A DNA stretch of 64,000 bases. Source: CAZTDD01 sp964612675. GTDB lineage: Bacteria > Hinthialibacterota > Hinthialibacteria > Hinthialibacterales > JAKPRU01. Of the stretch, positions 34,721-44,120 are shown in pieces. The notes under the pieces were generated by a model. The model saw only the letters and a list, made by a program, of their open reading frames with translations, was not told where the DNA came from and ran no database searches. The stretch lies in the NCBI GenBank assembly GCA_964612675.1, contig CAZTDD010000014.1, forward strand, positions 1 through 64,000, in the 5' to 3' direction. The position numbers and the translations under genes were made by a program. How positions within the stretch are numbered: the first letter of the stretch is position 1; each line of letters opens with the position of its first letter.

Positions 34721-35095
34721 TCATTTCGAATTCTCACATTCTTCAACATGTTCGATGGCTTCGACAAGCGAGTCGTACACCGGAAAGACATCATCTAGTC
34801 TTACTGTATGCAGAACACTTTGTAGATTCTTCCCAACACCGGCAAGAGCTAGCTGTCCGCCGGAAGGTTGGAGATCTTTGAAAACTTGGACAAGGAGAGC
34901 GATAAAGAAAGAGTCCAACGATTCGGCATTTGAAAGGTCGAGTACAATGTGGCGGATCCTTTTTAGGGACAGAATCCCGAGGATATTTCGAAAACCATCT
35001 TCGAGGGATTGACTCAACACCTTCTCGTTGAATCGGATGACTGCGATTCCCTCCGGATGATTCACAGACTCGTGAATGCGGTAGGATAGTGCCAT
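34721..35095 (-). CDS. STAS-domain protein (anti-anti-sigma factor-like)
   Basis: A 124-residue single STAS domain. The signature VLDLSNAESLDS carries Ser residues at the position phosphorylated in SpoIIAA-type antagonists, with GGQLALAGVGKNLQSVL following. Such proteins bind anti-sigma factor kinases and release a sigma factor in response to signals. ATG 35095 has GGAGGGG 3 bases upstream. No anti-sigma kinase or phosphatase lies nearby, so its partners are elsewhere. It follows nothing on its strand and precedes the GH gene by about 150 bases. Confidence 0.8.
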   Translation of the reverse strand: MALSYRIHESVNHPEGIAVIRFNEKVLSQSLEDGFRNILGILSLKRIRHIVLDLSNAESLDSFFIALLVQVFKDLQPSGGQLALAGVGKNLQSVLHTVRLDDVFPVYDSLVEAIEHVEECENSK

Positions 35096-35417
35096 GACCC
35101 CTCCTGTTACTTCATCGAGATAATCGCCTATCTCACAGAGCTCGGTGCCTTGTTCTATTCAATAACGATCCCTTTGATCCCACGTTCCGGAATCGGTAAT
35201 GCTCAGATCATTCTTGCGCCAGCCATTCGAAAAGTCCAGGTTGTCAGGACCGGGTAGACTGTTTTTCATTCAGCAAGGACACCGGTGTTGAGTCAACGCT
35301 CTCTTTTGAAAGAGGTCTCTGCAGTGGTCCCTTCCTGTACCATTCTGTATGATAGCTGCCGCCAATCGAGTATACTTGGTAGTAATAATCGGTTTTTGAA
35401 AATCCTCGGAGAGAAGT
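35096..35417. other. Intergenic region between divergent STAS and DUF4091-like genes
   Basis: A 322-base region that should carry promoters for both neighbours. TATACT at 35371-35376 is a possible -10 for the plus-strand gene, but no fitting -35 is seen. No RNA gene or repeat is recognised. CTCGGAGAG precedes ATG 35418. Confidence 0.4.
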
Positions 35418-38400
35418 ATGAAACATCCCATAATAAGAAGTCTGTATCTTGCTGTATTCTATCTGGAGACAACGATCTGCTGCGCTTCCCAAGCTGCATG
35501 GATGGAGCCGGAAAGTCGGGATGTCGAGACGGTGATATGCTCGGAAGATAATCAGTTCTCTTGGTACAACGGTCCCGGAAAGCAGGAAGAGTGGCTGTTG
35601 AACTTCGGGGCCGCCACTCGAACGCGGCTGAAGGGCGCGCAGGATATCACCGCGTTGAAATTCGACCTTTCTTCGTTCGCTGGAAGAACCGTAGAAGAAG
35701 CCGAACTTCATTTGACACGATCGAACTCGCCGCCGATCTTTGCGCTGGTTGCGGCGACCATCAATGCGGATTGGGAGGAGGGTCGCGGATGGGGGTCGGT
35801 GGCGCGAATCGGTGAGAGTTGCTGGCGATGGCGCAGTCGGCCTTCCTCTCCCGATTCTACGAAACCGGAGAATGAATGGGCGTTTCCGCACAGTGATTTC
35901 TCATGTGCATCGTTCGGCAATTTCGGATCGTTGGTTTCGTACGCCTACAAGGCCGACGGAACGTTCGGAACATATACATCGCGGAATAAGACGTGGCTGA
36001 GAATGAAACTGGCACCGGCGCTGGTTCATAGTCTCATGCTCGACCAGTATGGCCTGACAGTGACCGATCCGCGCGGATACAACTATGAGAATCCGAGAAT
36101 TTACACAAAAGACGAGAGCCGGATTCTGGCCCCGCGACTGTTGCTTCGGTTCCGAAACGAATTGGATACGCGTCCGCCGGAGCAGGTGCGTTCTCTGCAA
36201 GTCGAACCGGGAGCACGGAACGGAGAGGTCATTTTATCGTTTGACGCCCCAGAAGATCCTGATGCGCCGAAGGCCTTCGGCTATAGAGTTTTCATTTCTG
36301 ATTCGAGTTCATTTCAAACGGTTGAGGAAGTAGCACCCTGGCGCATTCCCCGGCCAGGCGTACCTGGCACAGAGCAAAGAATCCTCATCGAGAATCTCGA
36401 ACCGGGGAAAGACTATTTCTTTTCAATCCAGGCCTACGATCACGCGGGTAACCATGGAAAATCAATTACAGTGGAATTTCCCCTTCCTCAAGTGAAACCT
36501 TCTTTCACCCTCCCGATAGAGAAGTTGGGTGTCGCGGAGAATCAGAATCAAGACGTGCGAACTGTACCGGGAGTTTTGCGATACTGGGGTTGTTCCGAGG
36601 TCACGAAAGTGAATCCGATAACGGGAAACCGAATGGAAGACGCCTACACGGAAAGCGGCGGAGACGCATACAAATCATCGAATACGATCTGGAATGCGGA
36701 TGCAAACAGAATCTCACTAATGGCTGCTCGGAACGAAGTCATTGGTTTTCAGTTGATCGTCGAACGCCTAACAGAATCGCTAACAAACGTTCACGTAGAT
36801 ATAAGCGACCTCAAGGGCAAAGAGGGCGCTGAGATCGATGCGAAGCGCTGTGTGGAACCGTTTATTCTGGATTATGTCGCGGAAGACGGTCGATGGTATC
36901 CGGATGCAGCCGTTCCATTATCGAGTCCTTTTCCGAATACATTCAGCATTCCTGAGCCGAATCGGAATCCGGATGGTATGAATCAAGCGATTTGGCTGGA
37001 CATATATATCCCAAAATCTTCGTCAGAAGGCAAATACGAAGGGACAATAACAGTAACGGCCGACCAGTTGGAATCTCCCGTCGAAATCAAACTGGAGGTA
37101 TCGGTTCGCCCCGTTGAAATACCGGACAAACTCAGTTTTATCGTGGACCTGAACGGCTACGGGAATAAATGGGATTATGGAAATCGCGAGCGTACACGTT
37201 TGATCTGGTTTCAGACGTGTCAAAAGCATCGCTTGTCACTCAACACACTGCCCTACGGGTGGAGCGCCAATATCACATCGGACCGCGGCCCAACACTTGC
37301 CGGTGAGGGCGCGAATCGCCGGATTCAGGATTGGAGTGTTTTCGATGAAGCCTATGGGCCTCTCTTCGACGGTTCCGCCTTCAGCCCCAGCAATCCCGTC
37401 CATCCCTATATTGGACCGGGAGCCAATACACCGGTAAGCACATTCTATACGACTTTCTTCGAATCCTGGCCGATTCATGTACTCGATCCGCGATATGGAT
37501 TTGATGCCGACGGAAAGGGCGGAGCCTATTGGAACCGGTTGATCGACACTGAGAAAGAGTCCTTTTGGACAGAGGCCCCGGATGTTCTCAACGCTTTCAC
37601 AACCGGTTACCAAGAGGGTGTTCAGAGTGTTGTGAAGGAGTGGTTTGAACATGCGGAGGAGAAAGGATGGCACGATACGTTTTTCCAAATCTATTTGAAT
37701 CATAAATACTATTACAACAACTGTGCTGCACTATGGATACTCGAAGAGTGTGTCACTGCGGACGATTTTCGTGCGGTCGGCTTCTTCCACAGGCTGTATC
37801 GTGAGGGGTGGCGGGAAGCAGAGGCACCGAATGTAAACTGGCATTGGCGCATCGATATAAGCAACCATTGGGGGCAACACTACGGACAGATCGATAATCT
37901 GATTAATTGGTATGTCATGAACAAAAGCTCCACGGATTGGCACTGGCCGCATATCCGCTACCGAAACATCTTGCTCGACAGTGACGAGCGGTGGGTCTGG
38001 TATGGAACAGGTCCGTCTCCTTCGGAACCGGGTATCGACCATGCAAAGGTATTTCTTCAAGCATGGACACAGGGACTCGACGGAGGGTTACCGTACTGGG
38101 ATAATTTCCAGACAAATTGGTCAGAAGCTGATGCATTATCCGTTGTCTACTCGGGTAGAAAAGTGCCCGGCTTTGGGCAATTCGAAGGGCCGATTATGAG
38201 CATTCGTGCAAAGATGATGCGTCAAGCACAGCAGATTGTCGAGTTGGCGAATCTGTTGGCAGCGCAACCAGGATGGAATCGTGAGTCCGTCACGTCCGCC
38301 ATCCTTGCCCGATACGGGGACGGCAGTTGGGATCGCTCGTTCGATACGCTCACCGAAGTCGATCTTTACGAACTGAAAACCGCATTGATCGCCGCGCTGG

Positions 38401-38453
38401 AAGACTCTTCAAAATCGAATACGAGTGTTGATGAGTTTTCGATGTTTCAATAG
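35418..38453 (+). CDS. Exported DNRLRE-FN3-DUF4091 (GH123-like) multidomain protein
   Basis: A 1011-residue protein with a signal peptide (about residues 1-26). Three parts are visible: a DNRLRE-like beta domain (about 35-230; ALKFDLSSFAGRTVEEAELHLT), a fibronectin type III domain (about 240-345; EVILSFDAPEDPDAPKAFGY, NLEPGKDYFFSIQAYDHAGN) and a C-terminal region from about 385. That region begins with the DUF4091-type module (ANRISLMAARNEVIGFQLIV) and continues with a GH123-like barrel (VDLNGYGNKWDYG, GWHDTFFQIYLNH, HWPHIRYRNILL). GH123 enzymes cleave N-acetylgalactosaminides, but many DUF4091 proteins have unknown substrates. It converges with the nucleoside hydrolase. Confidence 0.7.
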   Translation: MKHPIIRSLYLAVFYLETTICCASQAAWMEPESRDVETVICSEDNQFSWYNGPGKQEEWLLNFGAATRTRLKGAQDITALKFDLSSFAGRTVEEAELHLTRSNSPPIFALVAATINADWEEGRGWGSVARIGESCWRWRSRPSSPDSTKPENEWAFPHSDFSCASFGNFGSLVSYAYKADGTFGTYTSRNKTWLRMKLAPALVHSLMLDQYGLTVTDPRGYNYENPRIYTKDESRILAPRLLLRFRNELDTRPPEQVRSLQVEPGARNGEVILSFDAPEDPDAPKAFGYRVFISDSSSFQTVEEVAPWRIPRPGVPGTEQRILIENLEPGKDYFFSIQAYDHAGNHGKSITVEFPLPQVKPSFTLPIEKLGVAENQNQDVRTVPGVLRYWGCSEVTKVNPITGNRMEDAYTESGGDAYKSSNTIWNADANRISLMAARNEVIGFQLIVERLTESLTNVHVDISDLKGKEGAEIDAKRCVEPFILDYVAEDGRWYPDAAVPLSSPFPNTFSIPEPNRNPDGMNQAIWLDIYIPKSSSEGKYEGTITVTADQLESPVEIKLEVSVRPVEIPDKLSFIVDLNGYGNKWDYGNRERTRLIWFQTCQKHRLSLNTLPYGWSANITSDRGPTLAGEGANRRIQDWSVFDEAYGPLFDGSAFSPSNPVHPYIGPGANTPVSTFYTTFFESWPIHVLDPRYGFDADGKGGAYWNRLIDTEKESFWTEAPDVLNAFTTGYQEGVQSVVKEWFEHAEEKGWHDTFFQIYLNHKYYYNNCAALWILEECVTADDFRAVGFFHRLYREGWREAEAPNVNWHWRIDISNHWGQHYGQIDNLINWYVMNKSSTDWHWPHIRYRNILLDSDERWVWYGTGPSPSEPGIDHAKVFLQAWTQGLDGGLPYWDNFQTNWSEADALSVVYSGRKVPGFGQFEGPIMSIRAKMMRQAQQIVELANLLAAQPGWNRESVTSAILARYGDGSWDRSFDTLTEVDLYELKTALIAALEDSSKSNTSVDEFSMFQ

Positions 38454-38456
38454 ATG

Positions 38457-38485
38457 CGCCGCCCTATCGCTTCTTTGGCGGCGCG
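38457..38485. terminator. Convergent hairpin GCGCCGCC/GGCGGCGC
   Basis: A perfect 8-bp GC stem with a 13-base loop lies between two convergent genes, right after the plus-strand stop and overlapping the end of the nucleoside hydrolase gene. Neither strand has a T tract, so its terminator role is uncertain. Confidence 0.35.
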
Positions 38486-39435
38486 ATCATGAATTCTTCT
38501 ATCTGCTCCGCTAGTTCCTTGGGGTCCATTTTCTCAACAAGGTGAGCATGGTCTTTATCTTCGGTATCAAGCCATTCATTGATGCCGTCCCAGTGGATGA
38601 GATTGAAGCCGGGTTTGTGGAGGTCCCAATAGTCTCGGAGTCCCCGTACAGCGTACAGCACCGCTGTATGATCCCAGCTCTCCCGGTCTTTCAGGCCGTT
38701 ATAATGAAGATAAGCGGTACGGACGGGATTATCTTCCGGGGTTTCCGCGAGCCTCGCCCCAGTCATTACTTTTCTACCGATTTCGTAACCACTGAAAACA
38801 ATCGGGGTAGGCCAATCATGAACGGCACGAACGGAGGCCAGCTCATCTCTATGAATATTGTACTCTTTTCCTTCCGGGAAATTCCCTCCCATACAAACAT
38901 ACATAGCGACCTTCTTTTGTACCAACTCTTCACCTTTGAGATCGCTGAAGTCATCCGGCTGTGAATTTAAAAGGTCTCTAAGATTACTGAGAAAACCTAC
39001 AGTGACAATCACAACACTCTTATCCGGCGCGTGAGCGAGGATCTTTCTATACAGATCCGCCGCGTCGGGAACTTCATCACTGGACTTAACGCTGTGGGGA
39101 TATTTGTCCGCCACCTGCTTGGCATAACGCGATTTGGCCTCGACCCCCTCGCCTCGCAGGATACCGATCGGAATATCAGGTCTACCGTAATAAGTATTGA
39201 TCGCGTCCAGGCAGAGCGGAGTATGTGGGTTCTTCGCTGAAACCATCGTGGCAAGGATCTCGACCTCCCCCTTGTCCGCCAATGCGTGTAACAGTGCAAG
39301 CGCGCCAACATCATCCACATCCGACGCCATATCCGTGTCGTAAATCAGTTTAACGGGGCCGGAATTTGCCGTTGCAGGGTGTAGCAGAACCATCAAAACA
39401 AAAACGGTCAGACAGTATACACTCTTCTTCATCAT
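38464..39435 (-). CDS. Exported inosine-uridine preferring nucleoside hydrolase-family protein
   Basis: A 323-residue protein with a signal peptide (about residues 1-24, ending ATANSGP). The calcium-binding Asp cluster of nucleoside hydrolases is present: LIYDTDMASDVDD with Asp33, Asp35, Asp39, Asp41 and Asp42. Further motifs are ILATMVSAKNPHTP, VVIVTVGFLSNLRDLL and the late WDHTAVLYAVRG with Asp and His. These enzymes hydrolyse the N-glycosidic bond of ribonucleosides; the exported form likely scavenges nucleosides. ATG 39435 follows GCGGAGG at 5 bases. Next on the strand is the sulfatase, 46 bases upstream, so the two may be cotranscribed. Confidence 0.85.
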   Translation of the reverse strand: MMKKSVYCLTVFVLMVLLHPATANSGPVKLIYDTDMASDVDDVGALALLHALADKGEVEILATMVSAKNPHTPLCLDAINTYYGRPDIPIGILRGEGVEAKSRYAKQVADKYPHSVKSSDEVPDAADLYRKILAHAPDKSVVIVTVGFLSNLRDLLNSQPDDFSDLKGEELVQKKVAMYVCMGGNFPEGKEYNIHRDELASVRAVHDWPTPIVFSGYEIGRKVMTGARLAETPEDNPVRTAYLHYNGLKDRESWDHTAVLYAVRGLRDYWDLHKPGFNLIHWDGINEWLDTEDKDHAHLVEKMDPKELAEQIEEFMIAPPKKR

Positions 39436-39481
39436 AATAACCTCCGCAATATGTATATAGTCTCTTTTTCAAGTTTGCATT

Positions 39482-40915
39482 TCAATATTCCATACCCTCT
39501 TCGCGGTATCGCTTCTCGATTCGTTTGTCGTATAATCCCTTCATTTTTTCTTCGTACTTCTTCGCAATGGAGGGATCTTCGGGAGTTTCGCCGTGATCGT
39601 CCGTTCGTTCGATCCATTGAGCGAGAATCCTTCGCATTTTCTCGAGTTGCTCTCGATAATCTGGATTCTGTGTAAGATTGTTCAGTTCATGGGGATCGTT
39701 TTCCAGGTGATACAGTTCCTCTTTCGGCCTGGTGTCGGCCAAGAAGCGTTCCTGCTCCGGTGTCAGTTTCTTCTCAGCGTGCAAGCGCCTCATGAGACGG
39801 ATTACCGGATATTCACTCTCTTTGTATCGGTTGAGCTGTAAATAGGGGCGGTTAGGCATAAAATTCCGGATATATTTGAACTCTTTCGTTCGTACGCAAC
39901 GAATCCTGTCAACTGTTTCGTCGCATCGATCTCTGGCCGCTACAATGTATTCTCTCCCGGTCGCTCTTGGCCCTAAGAACACTTGTCCTTCCATAGAGTC
40001 CGGAACATCGATTCCGACGAGATCCAGAGACGTTGCAGTAATATCGATCGCGCTGACAAGTTGGTCATTAACCGTCCCCGGTTTAATCTTACCCGGCCAG
40101 CGGACAATCAGAGGAACGTGAATCCCGCCATCATACAGCCACTGCTTGCCCCGCACATGAGGGCGACCGTGATCCGCAAAGAAGAACACGATTGTGTTTT
40201 CAGAAAGTCCTTCTTCATCGAGACGCCGAAGAACCGCACCGACTTTATTATCCAGATGTTGAACCGTATCCAGGTACAACGCCCAATCTTCTCGCACAAT
40301 CGGATGGTCGGGATAATACGGCGGGAGGTCCACATCCGCCGGATCGACCGAGTTCTCTGTGGCCTTTTTGAATCGTCGGTGCGTCTCGGGAAAATTGACT
40401 TGCGCATAAAAGGGCTGGCCGGGGGCTCGCTGGTTCCAATCGGTCCCGTCAAACGGGTTCTCCACGTTGAAATTGAAATCGGTTTTTCCAGTGCCTTTCA
40501 CACCCGGTGCGGCAGTTGTCACGTTTGCGGTGAAATATCCGGCCTGTCGGAATATCTCAGTCACCAAAGATATCCTTTCGGGCAAACGGTACCCGTCATC
40601 GCGATGACTCCGGTGGTGATGCGCACCAATGGAGGTCTGGTACATCCCGGTAATGAGTGCCGAGCGGGAGGCGGAACAGACGGGAGCCGTCGTGAAGGCG
40701 TTCGTAAATCGCATGCCCTGGCTCGCCAGCCGATCGATCTCGGGCGATGTAACCAAGGGATGGCCGTAACATCCCAGATCCGGGCATAAATCCTCTCCGA
40801 TGATCCAGAGAACGTTCGGCCTGGACGCCGCCGCGAGCGTATCGCGGCTCAGACTTCCGAGAAGAGTGCCGACCGTAACGCCGCCTATTGTCTGAAACAG
40901 TTCTCGTCTTCGCAT
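39482..40915 (-). CDS. Tat-exported sulfatase (N-sulfoglucosamine sulfohydrolase-like)
   Basis: A 477-residue sulfatase. MRRRELFQTIGGVTVGTLLG is a twin-arginine-type signal. The signature CSASR at Cys80-Arg84 holds the Cys that must be converted to formylglycine; VLWIIGEDLCPDLGCYG and FFADHGRPHVRGKQWLYDGG carry the metal and substrate residues, the latter typical of SGSH-like sulfatases. It would remove sulfate esters or N-sulfates from exported glycans. ATG 40915 has GGAGG 9-10 bases upstream; an earlier in-frame ATG has none. Its maturation needs an FGE; the only FGE-domain protein in the window (11461) lacks the catalytic cysteines. Confidence 0.9.
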   Translation of the reverse strand: MRRRELFQTIGGVTVGTLLGSLSRDTLAAASRPNVLWIIGEDLCPDLGCYGHPLVTSPEIDRLASQGMRFTNAFTTAPVCSASRSALITGMYQTSIGAHHHRSHRDDGYRLPERISLVTEIFRQAGYFTANVTTAAPGVKGTGKTDFNFNVENPFDGTDWNQRAPGQPFYAQVNFPETHRRFKKATENSVDPADVDLPPYYPDHPIVREDWALYLDTVQHLDNKVGAVLRRLDEEGLSENTIVFFFADHGRPHVRGKQWLYDGGIHVPLIVRWPGKIKPGTVNDQLVSAIDITATSLDLVGIDVPDSMEGQVFLGPRATGREYIVAARDRCDETVDRIRCVRTKEFKYIRNFMPNRPYLQLNRYKESEYPVIRLMRRLHAEKKLTPEQERFLADTRPKEELYHLENDPHELNNLTQNPDYREQLEKMRRILAQWIERTDDHGETPEDPSIAKKYEEKMKGLYDKRIEKRYREEGMEY

Positions 40916-41158
40916 AGTACCTGTCCTCCGTAGCGCCGGTTTTCCACCGCGCAGTCGGGTCATCTCAGCATTGTGCGACAAATGGCCCAGGAGATAAAGG
41001 CGTGATGAGGCCGGGGATAGGGATCTCTGTCTGTGACAATTCTATGTTGGAGAAGCCGGTCTATCCGTGGTATCCTGCACAAACTGCCGGATCTCGAGGT
41101 TTGGTCCGGGCTCCGTATAGAAGAAAAGTAAACAAATACAACTCACGAATGGGATCTT

Positions 41159-42328
41159 ATGATGAGAAAACTTCTGAAAGCTGCATTCATTTTGGCCGTC
41201 GCGTGTCTTCCGACCATGGACAACCCGATGGCGGCACAAGCAGGCGGGGGTTCGGGTCCTGCCACAAAGAAGAACGTAGAATTCAAGCATGTCGTCATAG
41301 ACAAACAAGGCCCTACCAATCCGTGGGCAAAGATAATCTGCGACATCGATGGGGACGGACTCGACGATATCGTCATTGGCGGTCAGAAGGGTCCTCTTGT
41401 CTGGTACCGAAGCCCGGATTGGTCGAAACACCGTATATGCGAAGGCGGATACAAGACAGTTGATGGGGAGGCCGGGGATATTGACGGGGACGGAGACCTC
41501 GACATCGTCATGGGCGGGACTCTGTGGTATGAAAATCCGGGTTCTTCAGAAGTCAGAAGTGCGAAGGATTGGAAAGCACACAGGATCGCCCAGCATGAAA
41601 CCCACGATGTGGAGGTGGGGGATCTCGACGGAGATGGGGATGTGGATGTAGTGACAAGAAATCAGTCGGATTTCGGCAGAAAAGCGGGAAATCGAATTTA
41701 TGTTTGGACTCAAGAAACTCCCGATCGATGGAGTGAGCGCGTCATCGAATGTCCTCACGGGGAAGGAATCTGTCTTGCAGACCTCGACACCGATGGCGAT
41801 GCGGACATTGTGATCGGCGCGCTGTGGTTTGAAAACACACAGGACGGAGGATGGGCGCGCCATGAATACGGTACGTGGCATCCAAGTGCGACGGTTCAGG
41901 TGGCGGACATCAATAACGACGGAAGACCGGATATTGTCCTTTCACCATCCGAGTTAAAAGGTCAAACGTACAAGCTGTCATGGTTTGAGAGTCCACACGA
42001 TCCAACGCAGAACCATTGGAAAGAACATGTTCTTGTCGATCCGATCGAATGTGTGATTCATGGACTGCAAACAGCAGATATGGATAATAACGGCCAGATC
42101 GACGTGGTCTATTCCGAAATGCACCAAGGGAAGGATCCTGATGAAGTTGTTGTGTTGTTCAACCGTGAGAACGGTTCATCGTGGACAACGACTGTGATCT
42201 CCCAGAGAGGTTCGCACTACGTCCAGGTTGGCGATGTGGACGGAGACGGAGATAAAGATGTTACCGGAGCCAACTGGAGTTCGGACTATCAACCCGTCGA
42301 GTTGTGGATCAACCAAAACGACCGGTAG
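41159..42328 (+). CDS. Exported FG-GAP/VCBS-repeat beta-propeller protein
   Basis: A 389-residue protein with a signal peptide (residues 1-27, ending AAQAGGG). It carries at least five repeats with calcium-binding DxDxDG-x2-D loops: DIDGDGLDDIVIGG, DIDGDGDLDIVMGG, DLDGDGDVDVVT, DINNDGRPDIVL and DVDGDGDKDV. This is a calcium-stabilised seven-bladed propeller of the type that binds ligands or polysaccharides, as in VCBS-domain proteins. No catalytic domain. It precedes the GH30-like gene by 40 bases, so the two probably form an operon. Confidence 0.83.
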   Translation: MMRKLLKAAFILAVACLPTMDNPMAAQAGGGSGPATKKNVEFKHVVIDKQGPTNPWAKIICDIDGDGLDDIVIGGQKGPLVWYRSPDWSKHRICEGGYKTVDGEAGDIDGDGDLDIVMGGTLWYENPGSSEVRSAKDWKAHRIAQHETHDVEVGDLDGDGDVDVVTRNQSDFGRKAGNRIYVWTQETPDRWSERVIECPHGEGICLADLDTDGDADIVIGALWFENTQDGGWARHEYGTWHPSATVQVADINNDGRPDIVLSPSELKGQTYKLSWFESPHDPTQNHWKEHVLVDPIECVIHGLQTADMDNNGQIDVVYSEMHQGKDPDEVVVLFNRENGSSWTTTVISQRGSHYVQVGDVDGDGDKDVTGANWSSDYQPVELWINQNDR

Positions 42329-42368
42329 AACGCTGAAAACGAAAAGAATTGCTGGAGGTTACTATCCG

Positions 42369-43952
42369 ATGGTCTGGATGCTTACACGAAGGAAAGTCCA
42401 CTGGGGTGAATCCCGAAAGTCTGTTTTTGTTCTTCTGGCAGGGGCGGCACTGTGTTGTTCGTGGTTTGTGAATGTCGCATCCTCGGCCACCGTGACAATT
42501 CGTTTCGACCGTACACAGCAAGTTTGGGACGGATTTGGTGTCAATTATGTCGAGACCTCCCAGACCCGGGATTACGATGAGTGGCCCCAGGACTACGGAG
42601 GAATGAGCACTCTTTCCGAGGAAGAGCGGCAGGAGATTATTGAACTCATCTTCGGCGACGATGGTCTCAGGCCCGGTATCGTAAAAATGTTCATCGATCC
42701 TTTCCACGAAGGAGAGACCAAGGCAGACAACGACAACAGCGATCCGTACGATATCAACCTGGACGGATACACCCATGAACGAACCACAAAGAACATGCGG
42801 TATTTCGTACGCGAAGGTCTGAAGCGTGTTCAAGAGCGGGATGAGGATCTGAAGATCATCTGCACCTTGTACGGCCCGCCTCCGTGGACAACCAAGCAGC
42901 GAATGATCCGAGGTCGCGATCTCGACCCGAACGAAAAACTGGAAGTCGGCGAGTATATTGCTGCGTTCGCTAAATTCATGCGTGACCGCGAAGGCTTTCC
43001 CGTGAAATACGTCAGTCTACATAACGAAGGAGGCCATCCTATTCGTTACAATGAAGACGGACGCGACAGCGAAGGGCTTTACAAGCATGACTACAATTTA
43101 CTTTGGACACCGGAACAGATCGCCGATTTCATTGGTTTCCTGCGCGAGATTCTCGACAGAAACGGTATGAAAGACGTAGGAATCTCGCCGGGAGAATGCA
43201 CAAATTGGAGCTGGATGCGCCATATCGCCGAGGCGATTGTGGCGGACCGAGAAGCATGGGAAAACCTCGGGTTGATCACAAGCCATGGCTTCAACGGCAG
43301 CAGCGATCCATCCTCGAACTGGTATACTCCGACCGCCCAGGACAATTTCTCGATCCGTTTGATTCGGTCCGTGCGTCCGGACCTGCATGCCTGGACGACT
43401 TCGGCGTCTTGGGGAGACATGGATGTGAATTTCATCGAATTGATACGAGGTCATATTTACGAAAACGGACACAATGGATTCATTCCGTGGGCTGCCGTGC
43501 AACGCCACAGCCAGTGGGTCGGCGGCGATCCGAACCCGGGATGTGCGGTCAAGGTCGACGAAGAGGGCGATTTCATTGTCAGACCCGGGTATTATCTGTA
43601 CAAACAGGTGACACGCGCCGGGCAGCCCGGCATGCGGGTTGCTGAAGTCAGCTCGGACGATCCTTGCCTGGGAGTGATTGCGTTCGAGGAGGGCGACTCG
43701 GAGTATCCGGATGCGTTCGTCCTTCTTAACCGTTCGTGGTTCCCCATAAAAGTGGATTTGAACATCCGGGGAACAAAAGCAAAGACGTTCCGCGTTTGTA
43801 GGACAATCGTGGATTCCTTCCCTGGACCGTTTTGGACAGCCGAAAAGCCCGAAATCGAGTTTTATAAGAAACATGCAGATATGGAAACCCTCAATGGGAA
43901 ATCTCAATATGTCGCCCCACCGCTTTCTGTAACGACGTTCTTGGGGAAGTAG
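42369..43952 (+). CDS. Exported GH30-like glycosidase
   Basis: A 527-residue protein with a signal peptide (about residues 16-40, ending NVASSATVT). The barrel opens with FDRTQQVWDGFGVNY, typical of the GH30/GH39-like clan A. The acid/base motif is VSLHNEGG with Glu220; DLHAWTTSASWGDMD is a later active-site segment. The C-terminal part (about 400-527) is a beta domain as in GH30. Known GH30 members cleave beta-xylans, beta-glucosides or beta-galactosides; the substrate here is unknown. ATG 42369 follows GGAGG at 10 bases. Probable operon with the preceding FG-GAP gene. Confidence 0.75.
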   Translation: MVWMLTRRKVHWGESRKSVFVLLAGAALCCSWFVNVASSATVTIRFDRTQQVWDGFGVNYVETSQTRDYDEWPQDYGGMSTLSEEERQEIIELIFGDDGLRPGIVKMFIDPFHEGETKADNDNSDPYDINLDGYTHERTTKNMRYFVREGLKRVQERDEDLKIICTLYGPPPWTTKQRMIRGRDLDPNEKLEVGEYIAAFAKFMRDREGFPVKYVSLHNEGGHPIRYNEDGRDSEGLYKHDYNLLWTPEQIADFIGFLREILDRNGMKDVGISPGECTNWSWMRHIAEAIVADREAWENLGLITSHGFNGSSDPSSNWYTPTAQDNFSIRLIRSVRPDLHAWTTSASWGDMDVNFIELIRGHIYENGHNGFIPWAAVQRHSQWVGGDPNPGCAVKVDEEGDFIVRPGYYLYKQVTRAGQPGMRVAEVSSDDPCLGVIAFEEGDSEYPDAFVLLNRSWFPIKVDLNIRGTKAKTFRVCRTIVDSFPGPFWTAEKPEIEFYKKHADMETLNGKSQYVAPPLSVTTFLGK

Positions 43953-44120
43953 AACGACGGAAAGGGGATTCCTGCCACTTCAGGAGCTGCACCGGGGAGG
44001 ACCTGAAGGGCATGCGATATCTCGCTAGTCATCGTGGGGCAAATCTGGACATGAAAAGAGGCTACGCAAGGGGCACAATGTTCGCTTGTGTGCTTCATTA
44101 ACCTCTTAGGGGCGGGGATT

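Noticed and set aside
43098..43907. Long antisense frame opposite the GH30-like gene
   Set aside because: Composition is that of a shadow (Arg/Ile-rich, no motif), and the plus strand encodes a recognisable glycosidase.
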